A stretch of DNA of 64,000 bases, from contig CADCXD010000008.1 of the NCBI GenBank assembly GCA_902806575.1, forward strand, positions 1,302,001 to 1,366,000. The letters run 5' to 3'. Source of the stretch: Jackrogersella multiformis. Its lineage: Eukaryota; Ascomycota; Sordariomycetes; Xylariales; Hypoxylaceae. Positions 1 to 12,427 of the stretch are shown here, one piece after another. Each line of letters opens with the position of its first letter. The first letter of the stretch is position 1. The notes under the pieces are model-generated. The model made no database searches and had not been told where the DNA came from. It worked only from the letters and a program-made list of their open reading frames with translations. The position numbers were made by a program, and so were the translations under genes.

Positions 1-499
1 AATAAGCAATCAAACTTCCCAGTTCGAGTTTCCGGTGTCCGGTTGTCTACTCAGACACTCATGAAGCACTACTGAATTGATGATACACAAGCATATGATA
101 CCTACTGTCATTTATTGGCATTAACTGAAATAAGTTAAGAGTAACGACCTTGATTCGTTGGTACGGTATTGTATGAGTCACTCAGCCCTATTTGGGTTTG
201 AGGTTGTATGCAGGTGGTTAGCAAGGAGATAGAGCCCGCTAAGGCCGAACACAAAAGTGGCAAGAGACTCTTATTTATTAGGTAAATCCATAAATTGATT
301 TAGCTGATGTTAAAGTGAAAATTCTCAGTTGACCGCTCTCCTTAACCGTTTTAAGTCAACAGTCGTAGACCTTATGAAGCTCACAAACAACATCAACCTT
401 ATCAATGACACTTCGCTCGCCACTCTAACACCAACAACACTAGACTATACCTCGCCAGCTACCCCTAGTAATCCATCCGCCATAGCGAATTTACCAACT
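1..499. other. intergenic, no gene seen
   Basis: AT-rich sequence downstream of the HD-domain gene. I see no convincing reading frame, RNA gene or repeat here. Confidence 0.6.
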
Positions 500-1352
500 T
501 TATAGGTTCTTGAAAATGTTGTCGATTCTCAGGTTTCCTACAGTCGAGTAGTTCGCGACATATCGCTCACCCCAGGGCTGGAGTTGAGTGTCTGCATAGG
601 TGCCTAGTTAGCTTCGATGGGAATTTCAGTTCTTGGTTAGGGGTCTTACCGTAGGTAATCGATGGCTTAGTGGCACAGATGAAAGTGAAGGTGTCGTTAG
701 TGGCCTCTTTCAAGTCGAAGTTGGGGTACACCGAAGTAATTTGGTGGAACGTCTCGTTGGTAATGCCGGGTCGCAGCCCATCGTAGTCGACAGAAATTCC
801 CAGGCTGGTAATCATCACCTCTAACTCCTTGTAGTATCCGATCGTGCGGGTCGTGTGGAGGGCAATGGCATCCCAGACTAACTGGGTACGCCGAGCGTCC
901 CAGGTTGAGTCTCCGTATTTATTAATGAACTTCCTCGAAGCGATGGCACCATCAACTTCGAACCGATGGTCAGGAGAAGTGACCTCAGAGTTTGGCGTCA
1001 TGTCCCAACCAAGATCGTGCAGAAGGGCAGACACGGCGTGCACTTCGATATCGATATTGTCCTTCAGGGTCTGGTTGTCGGCAATGATGAGAGCCCCGAA
1101 GAGCCAAGCGCGCATCTGATGCTTGAACACAGCTTCAGTGCTGTGGTTTCGAGTGAACTCCTGTGCGGCACGAACAATGGGCGTGTCGATGACAGTCACG
1201 CCTGCAAAGGTTGTGTTCGGGTAAGGCTTGCTCGCAATATAAGGAGCGCCGCCATGCTGTTTGTGTACAGGGAATCCCGGTTTAACGGCGGCGGCGGCTC
1301 CGAGGCCTGTCGAGCTGGCGAGCAGCAAGCAAATATTCTTGGAGAACAGCAT
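500..1352 (-). CDS. secreted HD-domain, cyanamide hydratase-like protein
   Basis: Two exons are inferred (1352-650 and 591-500), separated by a 58-nt intron with a GTAAGA donor, GCTAAC branch site and GCAG acceptor; splicing gives 264 aa. Without splicing the frame runs on about 19 codons into non-homologous sequence. The first 22 residues look like a signal peptide (hydrophobic LLLASS stretch). The HD metal-binding motif is at H112-D113 (LLHDLGW), with an earlier His near residue 78 (FKHQMRAW) and a later one in the ALHTT segment near residue 167. This is the layout of the fungal cyanamide hydratase/HD-domain family, whose characterised members hydrate cyanamide to urea. The signal peptide is unusual for that enzyme, so the actual substrate is uncertain. 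A TATA box lies about 95 bp upstream. Confidence 0.85.
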
Positions 1353-3889
1353 GTTGATGATTGATTCGAAGAAGAGTTACGAGTCTTGTTAGCTTGTTGT
1401 TTGATTTGAACTTTAGGTAAAGAAACATTAGAATCGTGTGTCCTATATATACATTCAAAGCTTCTCATCAATTTTGCCATCATCACCAACCCCAAATGCC
1501 AATTTGTCAATCCCCCGGACAGACCAACATTCCGTCACGCGGGGTATCACTGTCACTAGCCCCCGGCTAGAACGCCAATGTTGTCGTAAATTTCGAGGGA
1601 ATAACTTCTAGAAAGAAGATTGTATTGGACAGAATTCGATGACACAGTAAGAAAAAGCGTGAGAGCCGTGGAAGAATCCTGAGTTAGTAAGTGAACAGTA
1701 GCGAGTAGGGCTAACTGCCTAATTAGTCCGGTATATGTTCTACCTCCACAATCACCTATAGGTAGGTAGCATTGGGATTACTAGTGTGGCTTTGGCGGAG
1801 ATATTTCGCACTCTCACAAATGTGACTTACTCTACGTCCGTAATTCTGGCAGACATGTGGAGGCTTACGGCTGGGAGCAGTAGAAGTAGGTATGCCACAA
1901 AAATTACTAAGAATAAAGGGGTGATCTTCGCCAAACCTGTCTGTACAGTAATGATTCCCAACACGCCGATTTGAAGCTGCATGGCTGGGAATCATTAAGG
2001 CCTCACACGGCAATTGGTGACTGAATACGGATTAGTCGGATAGGGATCAGAATTAAGCTTCCTAATCTACTCCATATTCCTTGGCCACATCGATGTCCCT
2101 GCATGATCTCCCCATGATGTTTATCATTCCGATGATTGGTAAACAGATATCTCCATGGCACGGTCCACAAAGCTTGATAGAATCGGATGCAAATCTCGGC
2201 GTCGTATACAGCAGCTGCAAACTTTCGGCTATCTTGCGTGCTCCTTACGTGCTCATACCTACCTAGGTATCAAATCTGCACTCCAGTCTTTGAGGTGGCG
2301 GGTCTTTCCGCATACTATTAGTAAAACTGGTCGAGAACGATATATGGTAAAAAAGAGATTTCCCATCCCATTATCATGTTATAGGGAGGGTCGTGGAAGC
2401 AAACTCTAACGGTATATGTGCCGCAATAAAATCCATAGCCATTTTTGCCAAGATAATATGATTGGAGCACCTATTTAGGAGCTTTGCCATCCGATTTACA
2501 TTTCCTTTGAAATTTCGACGGTAGAACTCGCCAGGCGATTAGCAGATAAAATATAAGTTGTTCTGTATGGGATTTTCAGCACAGCTAGCCACGAACTATT
2601 GCAAGGAAACACTCTTGTACCGATAGTAGCTATTATACCACATTTATATCATATTTTTACATAAAATATTGCAATCTCGATGTGTTAATTAACTTATAAC
2701 GTTGATTCTTTTTTTTTTTTAATTATGACGCTATAGCCCCTTTTTACTATAACCGATTTAGCTAATGTCGTACCTACCCCAACAGAAAAGCCACAGTACG
2801 CGCACCACGACCCAAGCGGGAGCCCATAATTAAGTGAGTTAAGGTGTATGTCAGTAAGATCGCGTCGCGTCAGGAGGCTTGGAAGTGTAGATCAAATCGT
2901 GTATACCTAGTAGTACTACTATGCTGAGCCGCAGTCTTAGGTGTGGTTAAAGCGTGGCCAAGATATTGCCTTCGTCTTCGTAGAAGTTTCCAAGAAGTGC
3001 TCCTAGGCATGTCAGGCCATTTCTTATCCAAGGTGAATTTCTGCCGGTTGATACAATATAATTCAAATTTAAGATCATCTGCCTCTTATTTTGTTTATCG
3101 TTCATTATGTTGAGCTGCTTGTTTAGACTCCAAATCCTAAGCCTAGGTAGGTAGCTATACGTTCAACACTCGAATCAAGAAAGTGGCATAGTTTGTAAAG
3201 CTAAGTGGGTATCGCTTATGTTTTTAATATAAACATTTACGACATGTTCCGTTCCGTAGTATTTACACTAGCGTACGAGTCGATCACGTACAGGTAGGCA
3301 GTGCTAACCTAGTCCGCAAGCAAGTAAAAGCCCCCACAAGTGTGCTTGTATTCGACTTCATCGTCTTAAGGTCTTTACGATAAACTCACCTTGAACTAGC
3401 CCTTACCTAACCTCCGCCTTATTTGTCATGTCGGACGTGGCGAAGACTGTGGAAACTCTTGGCTATCGTGAGTCTCTTACGCAGTTGGGTAGTTTTCTCG
3501 TCTTGGTATTGACAGAGATCCTACTGTTTTCAGATAGATGAATACGCTAAAAGTGCACCACCGATTCTCATGCTAGGTATGATCGTCTACTTTTGATCCT
3601 CGATTTCGGCTTCCTCTGTGGCCAATCTGGGGTTCTTGGCGGCCAACAGATTTTTATCTTGGAGTTGTTTCAATCTTTGGTTGGTACTTGGTTTGCAGGT
3701 CCTATGTTCTAACCTAGAATAATCGATATGGGCCATCTTTAGGGGTGGCGAAAATGTATTTAAAAGGGCTATGTCTAGATCGATGCTATTTTAAATCAGA
3801 CTTTTAGACTATTTTGAAATTTGTTACAATTTCTTGTAATATTGTTTTAGATTACATTTTGTTTCTTGGCCTTGGAGTTACACAGAGCA
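1353..3889. other. intergenic, 2.5 kb, no gene seen
   Basis: Apart from the TATA box near 1448, only short unsupported frames occur. A 35-codon frame beginning ATG at 3428 contains a good GTGAGT donor but no usable downstream exon. A few isolated CCTAGGTA words are present. Confidence 0.5.
1443..1452 (-). promoter_or_regulatory. TATA box of the HD-domain gene
   Basis: TATATATAG reads on the minus strand about 95 bp before the ATG at 1352. The position is right for a core promoter; this is inferred from sequence only. Confidence 0.45.
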
Positions 3890-5393
3890 ATGGAAAAGAG
3901 TGTACTTTCAGCCTCTGGTTCAACTACTTCGAACCAGTTGAATAGCTCGTCGGCCATCGCCGCACCGATAGAGATACAAGTCACGGAGCCTTACCCCAAA
4001 TATGAAGTAGACGAGCAATGCCAGAGCCCGAGCCTGAGCCTGGGTGGAACAAGAGTCAACTCACCGGACGCTTCGATTCATGATGGCAAAGAAGGTCACG
4101 ATCTCGAGAAGGCCAAGAATGACCTTGATGATATCGATATTTACGATCCAAATCGACCGAAGTTCAATTTTTCTCGACGCATGTAAGTTAACATCGAGTT
4201 CCCTCATCGTTCGGTCTATCTAGGTAGTATTCTAATATTGGACAATTTAGAGCTCACTTCACCTGGGCCTGGTTTACCCTGTCGATGAGCACTGGTGGAT
4301 TGGCGCTTTTGATATACGCCCAGCCTCACCAGTTCCCCGGGCTCCGTCAGATTGGATTCTTCGTTTACATCGCGAATATCGTCATCTTTGCCGGCATCGT
4401 TGCTGCCATGATAATGAGATTCGTACTTCACAAGGGTACCTTTAAGATGTCTATCACTCATTCTCGAGAGGCCTTCTTCGCCCCGACCATCTTTCTCGCC
4501 CTAGCAACGATCATTACGGGGACTCAACGCTACGCAATCTCGGAAAACAGCCCATCTTTAGTGTGGTTTATATCAGCTCTCTTTTGGGGATACGTGGCAG
4601 GCTCGCTATTCGTCGCAATCGCTCAGTACAGTTATGTATTCAGAACGCATAGCCTCGGTCTCCAGACTATGATGCCAACCTGGATCTTGCCAATCTTCCC
4701 CATCATGCTATCGGGGACGATTGCGTCGGTTATTGCGGAGACCCAGCCTCAGATGAATGCAATTCCGATAATTGTCGTTGGTCTCACCTGTCAGGGTTTA
4801 GGATTGTCTGTAGCGTTCATGATGTATGCCCACATGGTAGGGCGCTTAATGTCGCGAGGTGAGCTCTCTACTATTATGATATATCTGAGAAAATTTTAAC
4901 CGAGTCAACTTCAGGGATGCCAAATCGTGAGCATCGAACGGGTTTATTCATGAACGTCGGCCCACCGGCATTCACGGCTCTAGCACTCATTGGCATGGCC
5001 AACGGGTTACCTGATACCTTGGATATCAACATGGGTATGGTGCTCGATATGAAGATAATAAGGCCGGTAGCTGTTGTAGGTGGTATATTTTTATGGGCGC
5101 TTTCATTGTGGTGGTTTGCCATCGCTGTGGTATCCGTCATCCTCTCGCCGCCTGAGTATTTTCACCTCAACTGGTGGGCGACGGCCTTCCCGAACACGGG
5201 TTTCATCTTGGCTACCATTTCCATCGGCAAGGAGATACAGCACGAAGGGATTCTCTGGTTCGCTACTGGATTATCTATCTGCCTGTTGCTGGCTTACATC
5301 TTCGTGCTCTTTAATTTAGTCCGGGCTGTCATCGTCCAAGACATCATGTACCCGGGACGCGACGAGGATGTGCTGGATGGCACGGACAATTAA
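3890..5393 (+). CDS. TDT-family (Mae1-like) C4-dicarboxylate/malate transporter
   Basis: Three exons: 3890-4182, 4251-4858 and 4915-5393 (459 aa). The introns of 68 and 56 nt have GTAAGT and GTGAGC donors. The start is the ATG at 3890. The first exon encodes a charged cytosolic N-terminus of about 97 residues. Exon 2 opens with the family hallmark HFTWAWF followed by STGGLA. About ten hydrophobic membrane segments follow, and the third exon contains a conserved FMNVGPPAFT segment corresponding to the Mae1 motif. The family (tellurite-resistance/dicarboxylate transporter, SLAC1-like fold) includes malate uptake carriers and the sulfite pump Ssu1. The motif spelling favours Mae1-like dicarboxylate transport at the plasma membrane, but Ssu1-like activity cannot be excluded. 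Confidence 0.88.
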
Positions 5394-5596
5394 TAGGGGG
5401 AAGGGGGAAGGGGGGAGGATAGTGTCAGGCTCTGGTTTTATACCCTTTCTGCGACGCGGAAGAACGCTATCAAGGTATCATGCTCGGATATGTTTATATG
5501 GGGGATGTGTTGAAATATCTAGAATGTTGAAGAAGAGGTGATGGTAGAAGTAGAAGTAGAAGGTTAAGGGGATTAGAGAAATAGAGTTATGATATT

Positions 5597-5680
5597 AGGT
5601 ACCTAGGTATATACATAGATTATGATTTCTGCATACTACGACATACCTTACCTACCTAGGTACCTAGGTAGATAGGTAGA
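5597..5680. repeat. CCTAGGTA/GGTACCTA palindromic word cluster
   Basis: Two blocks (5597-5610 and 5646-5680) read as overlapping copies of ACCTAGGT and GGTACC. They are self-complementary in both registers. Further blocks of the same family occur throughout the intergenic DNA of the window. Confidence 0.8.
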
Positions 5681-6067
5681 TATTCACTAGGTACATATTA
5701 GGTAAGTACCGTGTCATCAATCTTAAGAGCGGCAACTGCCGGTGATTACCTAACATGTAGGTACATCCGTACTAGCTAGGTACTTAAGGTATGAAAGTGG
5801 GCCTAAAGTATAAATCCAATTAGCTTATCGGATACAGATCTGTAGAGCTCCCACGTCTTTCATATTATTTTAGCTGATAGTTGATTGGATGACCTCACCA
5901 TTCTAATCCCTCCATCTATTCCCTCTAACCTTAGTACTAAGTCAGTCGCAACTCTTTACTCTTCACAACACAACATCAATTCACCTTCTACGCTTCTCTA
6001 GAAGGAATGTCGACAATGGCTTGAAGGCTAAACAGAGCAATCGCTTTCTTAAATATTCCCCATACAT

Positions 6068-6085
6068 ACCTAGGTACCTAGGTAC
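6068..6085. repeat. palindromic word ACCTAGGTACCTAGGTAC
   Basis: An 18-bp block of the dispersed CCTAGGTA family lies 60 bp before the RCC1-gene start codon, probably within its 5' leader. Confidence 0.8.
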
Positions 6086-6145
6086 TTAATATATGTGTTG
6101 CGCTCGTCCACAACCATAACCGTGATCTCTACCGATTCTTCGACC

Positions 6146-7933
6146 ATGACCATTCGTCGAGTTGCATTGCGCCAGACCTCCCTCCTATGTCGTTCCGTCA
6201 ATCACACAAGTCCGGCCCTTCGACAACGACAACGGCCCAGATTCATTAATACATCAAGAGGTAGCGACACAGATGGACGTAGACATGGAAGTGCTAGAAA
6301 ATTCTTAGGCGGCATGTTCGTAGCCCTCGTGGCTGGAGGCGCAGTTGCATTATACTCCTCTATCGACACAACACCACCTAAACCACAAGAAGCAGTTTTA
6401 GAGTACGAAAAGCCCCGACCGATTGCCGAGTCCAAGGAGGACAACAGAGATATAATTAGTAGCCAACATCTCCAAGTCAAGAAGAGTTGGGAGCACCCAG
6501 GTGTTTATGCTTGGGGCTCCAACTCTGGCCGAGTAGCCGCCCCCGACTCGACAGATAACGTCGTGAAGACGCCGCGGAGGATACCATATTTTGACGGCCA
6601 ACTTTTGCGAGATATCAAGCTAGATCGTGACTTTGGAGCTGCCGTGACCGAAAACGGCGATCTCGTACAATGGGGTACGGCATTTTCCCAGACCAACCCG
6701 ACTCCTACCGAAACACTGAAGGGCAAAGACCTGGCTAAAATTGCCATTTCACGGGATCGCATTATTGCACTCGCTAGGAATGGGAATGTCTACTCGGTAC
6801 CTGTAGCCATGTCAGATCAGATCTCTGGCGAGAAGCCTCATCAGTCTTCCTGGCTACCCTTTTGGTCCAGGCCGGAGACCATCAACTATCGGCAACTGAA
6901 ACCACAAAATTTAGGGTGGGATGAAAGAATAGTTGATATTTGCAGTGGCCTAGATCATGCTCTTCTCCTTACCTCGAGGGGACGGGCTTTCTCCGCCGCC
7001 TCTAGTACATCTGACTTCCCTTCCAAAGGTCAAATGGGTATACCAGGTCTGACATGGGCAACAAGACCCAAAGGGCCGTATGATGAGCCGCAGGAGATCC
7101 TGGGCTTGAAAGGGTTCAAGATTACCAAGGTTGCCGCTGGTGATTCTCATTCTCTGGCACTCGACAGCGACGGGCGCGTCTTCGTGTTTGGCGACAATAC
7201 CTCAGGCCAGTTAGGATTTGAGGTAGAGTCTCAAATCCCATATGTCGATGGCCCGATACCGCTGCCTTTCAACAAGATCTACAGCGGCTCCGGTCGACAG
7301 CCATGGGTAACATCGATTGCTGCTGGTGGGGCAACCTCATTTTTTATGGTGGATGCGAAGCGAATTGCGGGAGTTAGAGAGGACGTCGATTCCATCAAAG
7401 ACTTAGGCCGAGTAACAGCCGATACCTGGGCTTGTGGCTCTGGCATCTGGGGCAACTTAGGGACGGGCAAGTGGACGCACGTATCGCTTGGTCCTTCTAA
7501 GATCAAGTCGCTCTCGGGGCTCTTTGAGTGGGACGAAAACACAAACTCGGTTATTCCAATCCGCCTAGCACGGTTAAGTGCTGGAAGTACACATGCCGCG
7601 GCAGTGATGGACAATGTGACGTCTGTCAATATATCAAACACCAATTCGGACAACGATACGAATTGGGGTGCCGATATCATGTTCTGGGGCGGGAATGAGT
7701 ATTACCAATTAGGCACTGGGAGACGGAATAATACCCCTTTACCGATCTATATTGAGCCCCTGGATGGTGGCGAGGGCGACGCAGAGAAGGGACGAAAAGG
7801 CGAGCACCATAGGTTCCAGATCACACCCCGAAAGACAGTAAAGCTTGGCGAGGGCGGCAAAGGAAGAAAAGTCAGTCTTGAGCAACGAGTAGAATGTGGT
7901 CGCTTCGTAACAGCAGTTTACTCCGGAACATAA
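6146..7933 (+). CDS. FMP25: mitochondrial RCC1-repeat protein, FMP25-like
   Basis: Intronless, 595 aa from the first ATG in frame (6146). The N-terminus is rich in Arg and lacks acids (RRVALRQ), as expected for mitochondrial import. It is followed by one membrane span at about residues 53-72 (GGMFVALVAGGAVALY). The remainder has RCC1/BLIP-II-type repeats, seen as VYAWGSNSG near residue 115, HSLALDSDGRVFVFG near 334, DTWACGSGIWGNLGTG and IMFWGGNEYYQLGTG near the C-terminus. Fungal Fmp25 (human RCC1L family) is an inner-membrane protein needed for early assembly of respiratory complex III. The architecture (presequence, single span, beta propeller) matches that family. The function is inferred from family membership. 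Confidence 0.85.
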   Translation: MTIRRVALRQTSLLCRSVNHTSPALRQRQRPRFINTSRGSDTDGRRHGSARKFLGGMFVALVAGGAVALYSSIDTTPPKPQEAVLEYEKPRPIAESKEDNRDIISSQHLQVKKSWEHPGVYAWGSNSGRVAAPDSTDNVVKTPRRIPYFDGQLLRDIKLDRDFGAAVTENGDLVQWGTAFSQTNPTPTETLKGKDLAKIAISRDRIIALARNGNVYSVPVAMSDQISGEKPHQSSWLPFWSRPETINYRQLKPQNLGWDERIVDICSGLDHALLLTSRGRAFSAASSTSDFPSKGQMGIPGLTWATRPKGPYDEPQEILGLKGFKITKVAAGDSHSLALDSDGRVFVFGDNTSGQLGFEVESQIPYVDGPIPLPFNKIYSGSGRQPWVTSIAAGGATSFFMVDAKRIAGVREDVDSIKDLGRVTADTWACGSGIWGNLGTGKWTHVSLGPSKIKSLSGLFEWDENTNSVIPIRLARLSAGSTHAAAVMDNVTSVNISNTNSDNDTNWGADIMFWGGNEYYQLGTGRRNNTPLPIYIEPLDGGEGDAEKGRKGEHHRFQITPRKTVKLGEGGKGRKVSLEQRVECGRFVTAVYSGT

Positions 7934-8754
7934 AAGCTATCTGTATATGACTTTTCCTACGGATTTACCCTTGGATGTATATTAGGACATGATTGAACGA
8001 GGTGGGAGGCGGGCTTGGGTCTTGGACTGGAGATGCTTGGTCAGAGCATAAGGTCCTTCGATCGCTTTGGACCTATATAGATACCCCCTTCTCAATCCAT
8101 AAAAGCACATATAGTCATACATAACGCTCATTTTGCAGCCCTCGCTATACTGGGTCTAGGTGTCACTTCACACGGCCTATCGAATGTATCATGACTTCGG
8201 CTGAACTTCGACCGAGCACGCTACCACTCACGCAAGCTACTTCAGTATATTGTCTACCCTTGGCTATTACGCATGTGTGTACATCTCGATGCTTCTGCCA
8301 ATCGAATGTTACTGTCGTGTGGTATAGCTACCACGATTCGCCTCATCCTGAAATTTTCCCCGCACTGGACCCCTAAACTCCCCAAGAGGTTATTAGGTCC
8401 TACCTGATCAGCTCGAATCGCTTGCCAGTAAGTCAATCCACTTGGCCGCTGAAACAGCAACAAATCTCTATCATTTTGAACAATGTATTCTATACTCACT
8501 CCTGCCCCATAATTCAACCATATCGAATTTATAAGTCGTTGCATAATCGGATCTCTTCCCGACACTCCTGCTTGTTTCCCCTCTTCACCAACTGAGTAGG
8601 CACCTACCTAGAAGGTAGGTGGATTGGAATATCAATCCTATGCATCTTGTCGAGATAAGACCAATATGGGATCCAGTTAACTTCGTAAGTCGCTGATATT
8701 TTCAACAACTTGTCTCTGGGTACCTTTTAGAGATCAGTCACGATTGTTGCAATT
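7934..8754. other. intergenic, no gene seen
   Basis: The 820 bp between the RCC1-repeat gene and the beta-galactosidase hold only short frames with no recognisable product. Presumably this is terminator plus promoter. Confidence 0.55.
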
Positions 8755-11700
8755 ATGCCTTCCACTGTCAAGGTCCACCTCAAATCTCAGCCAGACTGGA
8801 ACAATCTCAGCGTCCTTCATAAAAACACCCTTCCTCCGCGAGCAAATTTTTATGCATATAACTCGGTGCAAGATGCCTTAAGCTATGACATAGCCAAGTC
8901 AAACACGTACTGCTTATCGGGCACTTGGAAGTTCAATCTCGCCGCAAACCCATTTGAGGCCCCAGAAGGGTTCGAAAATTCGACTTTCAACGCAACAGAA
9001 TGGGACGATATAACTGTGCCTAGCATGTGGCAGCTTGACGGCTACGGAAAGGGGCCCCACTACACCAATGTCAACTTTCCTATTCCCGTAGATCCGCCCA
9101 ACGTCCCATTGGAAGAGAATGAAACTGGGTCATATGTCAGAAAGTTCATAGTCCCCGACGCCCTCAAAAACTCACAGCTTCGGTTGAGATTCGAGGGCGT
9201 GGACTCTGCTTTTCACGTCTGGTTGAACGGGAAGGAAGTTGTGTACCATCAAGGGTCGCGAAACCCATGTGAAGTCGACATCACGAGCGTTGTCGACAAG
9301 ACAGGCGAAAATACCGTCGCGGTTCGAGTTTACCAGTATTGCGATGGAACTTATATCGAAGATCAGGTGAGTTTCATCAATATTAATCTATCCCAATCCA
9401 AGTGTCCAAGGGGATATGCCTCTATCTCCCCTTTAATGAAATTCATGATATATATTTTGCCCACTCTACTAATACTAGTCCTCTTGTAGGATCAATGGAG
9501 GATGAGCGGAATGTAAGGGTAATATCACTTGAAGCCGCATTGCAATCTAACTGTAATAATAGTTATCGGGATGTTCACCTGCTTGGATTTCCAGCTGAAT
9601 CACGCATTGAGGATCTGTTCATTCAGACGAAGCTAGATAACCAATACGCCAACGCCGACCTCAAAATGCGAGTGGATATCACTGGCTCAGGCAAGCTCCG
9701 AGTTGATCTCTTCGATCCATCAAAGAGCAAAATTATTGTTACGGAGACAACAACTGCCTCCCAAGGACATACCGAGTTTTCGCTCTCGGTACCGAACCCT
9801 TCTAAGTGGACGGCTGAAACACCGACACTATATCACCTTGTCATCTCCTTAGACGATGCCAGCTTCGTGGCCCACCGGGTAGGATTCCGACAGGTAGAGA
9901 TGAAAGACGGGCTGATAACTGTCAATGGTCAACGGATCGTCCTTAAAGGCGCCAATCGACATGAGCATCATCCTAAACTCGGGCGAGCCGTCCCGTTTGA
10001 ATTCATGAAAAGGGATCTCATGCTCATGAAGACGCATAATATCAATGCTATCCGGACCTGTCATCAACCAAGCGACGTTCGGCTGTATGACCTCGCCGAC
10101 GAGCTAGGTGTAGGTTTCCACGACATCTGTATGTTCGCGTTACTAACGAGTATAGTTCTGGGTCATGGACGAAGCCGACCTTGAGTGTCACGGCTTCGAG
10201 TCTATCTGTGAGTTTTATTGGCAGAATGTCATAGGAATATCCATTTTAACATGAATTAAGGTGATGCCGCTCTCTCCCCTGCGGACAAGGCTCTCCCTTT
10301 CCGCGAGCGGCAACTTCTGACCCGACTCAATGCAGCCAAATGGACCACGGACAATCTCGACTGGGAAAAAGCCTACGTAGACCGCGCTAGACAGCTAGTT
10401 CGCCGTGATCAGCTTCACCCTTCCGTCATTATCTGGTCTCTTGGAAACGAAGCCTTCTTTGGCCGGAATTTCAACTCAATGTATAATTGGATCAAATCCT
10501 ATGACGATAGTCGACCAATCCATTATGAAGCTGATATATGTGCCGAAACCATGGACATGTACTCGATGATGTACCCACCAATCGAAACCATCGTCGAATT
10601 TGCTAAAGATGCTTCCAAGACCAAGCCCCTAGTCCTATGCGAGTTCATCCACGCAATGGGTAACGGTCCTGGCAATATTAAGGAGTACATCGACGCCTTC
10701 TACAAGTACCCCAAGCTTCAGGGTGGGTTCGTATGGGAATGGGCGAACCATGGTCTCCTAACTAAGGATGAACAAACCGGCGAGGAGTTCTATGCGTATG
10801 GTGGAGATTTCGGCGATGTGCCAAATGATAGCAACTTTATCATGGATGGAGTGCTATATTCCGACCATACGCCGGCCCCTGGACTGGTTGAGTACAAAAA
10901 GGGGATAGAACCGGTCAAAGTCATTTCATACGCGTCGAATATCGTAACCCTTGTGAATCGTTACGACTTCGTTACTCTCGACCACTTAAAATGCAACTAC
11001 TTGATCTTGGATGAGGGTAAGGAAAGGGTTTCCAATACCATTGCGCTTCCTTGTGGCATAGGGCCCGGTCAAACAGGCGAATTGACACTTCCACCTATAC
11101 CTACTGATTATGTCGGGGAAGCGATATTGCAACTCTCCTTTCACCAACGCTCTAAAACCCTATCTCTCCCAGCCGGATTCGAAGTCGCCTTTGAAGAAAT
11201 ACCCCTTAACAGCTCCCCCAATCCTATGATACCCACAATTCGAGTCCCATCTCAGGATAAGTTGACTACTACCGAGACTCCGACTCTTTTAACCATCACG
11301 TCCGGAAGCACAGTATGGACTTTCTCGCCAGTCTACGGAAAGCTGTGCTCCTTCATGAAGAATTCCGCGGAGTTTCTAGCCGCAAGCCCTGAGTTTACCG
11401 CTTACAGGGCCCCTACGGATAATGATGCTCCTCAAGATGGCCGCGACTGGAAGGACCGGCTACTCCACCTTGCGAAAACCCGTACGCGCAGCTGTACGTG
11501 GAGCACTAAAGATGGTGCAGAGACTTTCGTCGTCCGCGTGCAGCAACGGTTCTGCCCTCCGGTCCTCTCGTGGTCTGTCGATTTAGACATCGAGTACGAG
11601 TTCAACGTATTAGGTACCCTCACGATCCGCGTCAAAGGCTCGCCCAAGGGACAAAACTTGCCTCGTACGTTACCACGAATAGGCATCAGCATGGAGCTTC

Positions 11701-12176
11701 CCAGTGAGTGGGCTACTGGGGACGGTAGCAACGCACCGGCAGTGACCTGGTACGGTCGTGGCCCAGGTGAGAGCTACAGGGACAAGAAGCTTTCCCAGCG
11801 AACGGGGCTATACCAAGTCGCCGATGTATCCGAGCTCTGGACCGATTACGAGTTTCCCCAGGAAGGAGGCAACAGGACGGATACGCGATGGGTTCGGTTT
11901 ACTCGTAGCGGGGGTGAGTCAATCAAGGCGCAGTTTTCAGGTCTGCATGCTCCTGGGGAGAGGAAATTGTTCGACTTCAACGCCTCGCATTACCGCGTCC
12001 CTGATGTCGAGGCGGCGAAACACCCCTACGAACTACGGAAAAAGAGGACAGAGAATGTGGTCTTGAGGCTGGATGCGGCGCACCATGGGCTAGGGAGCGG
12101 CTCGTGTGGACCACGGACTAGGGACGAGTATTCGCTATTGACTGAGGACTTCGAGTTCGCGGTCGTTTTAGTGTAG
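8755..12176 (+). CDS. LacZ-type GH2 beta-galactosidase
   Basis: Five exons are inferred: 8755-9366, 9490-9512 (a 23-nt microexon), 9563-10109, 10156-10207 and 10261-12176, giving 1049 aa. Introns are 123, 50, 46 and 53 nt, all with GT...AG ends. The product follows E. coli LacZ from end to end: N-terminal sugar-binding domain, immunoglobulin-like domains, TIM barrel (GANRHEHHP, FWVMDEADLECHGFES), then the C-terminal domain 5. The acid/base Glu is in WSLGNEA (about E475) and the nucleophile Glu is in LCEFIHAMGNG (about E539). There is no signal peptide, so the enzyme is probably cytosolic and hydrolyses imported lactose or other beta-galactosides. Splicing across the microexon restores the conserved EDQDQWRMSGIYRDVHLL block, which supports the model. 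Confidence 0.93.
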
Positions 12177-12427
12177 AGATGGATATGAAGCTTGTTGTCA
12201 AACATTTCGAAGCATATACATACAGTACATTTGATACTAGGTTAGACGTATCTAAATATTTCTCTGTTCGTTAATTAAAAGCTGGTTTGTCCTCCGTCTA
12301 AGGTGTCTGATACAGCTTCTTGAGAGACCGCAATCTAGTCGCAATAAAGCATCTTATAGACAGGTAGAGAACAAGTATTATCCGTATTTCTCTAGTCTTA
12401 CCTACCTTAGAACATAGCGGATCTCTA

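Larger units (their letters stand above)
5394..6145. other. intergenic with purine-rich tract and palindromic repeats
   Basis: A G/A-rich tract follows the transporter stop at 5394-5418, and a GAAGTA repeat lies near 5547-5562. The rest is AT-rich with CCTAGGTA palindromes; this is the promoter region of the RCC1-repeat gene. Confidence 0.5.

Noticed and set aside
3428..3535. ATG with a perfect GTGAGT donor upstream of the transporter
   Set aside because: No downstream acceptor gives an open exon; at best a short upstream ORF.
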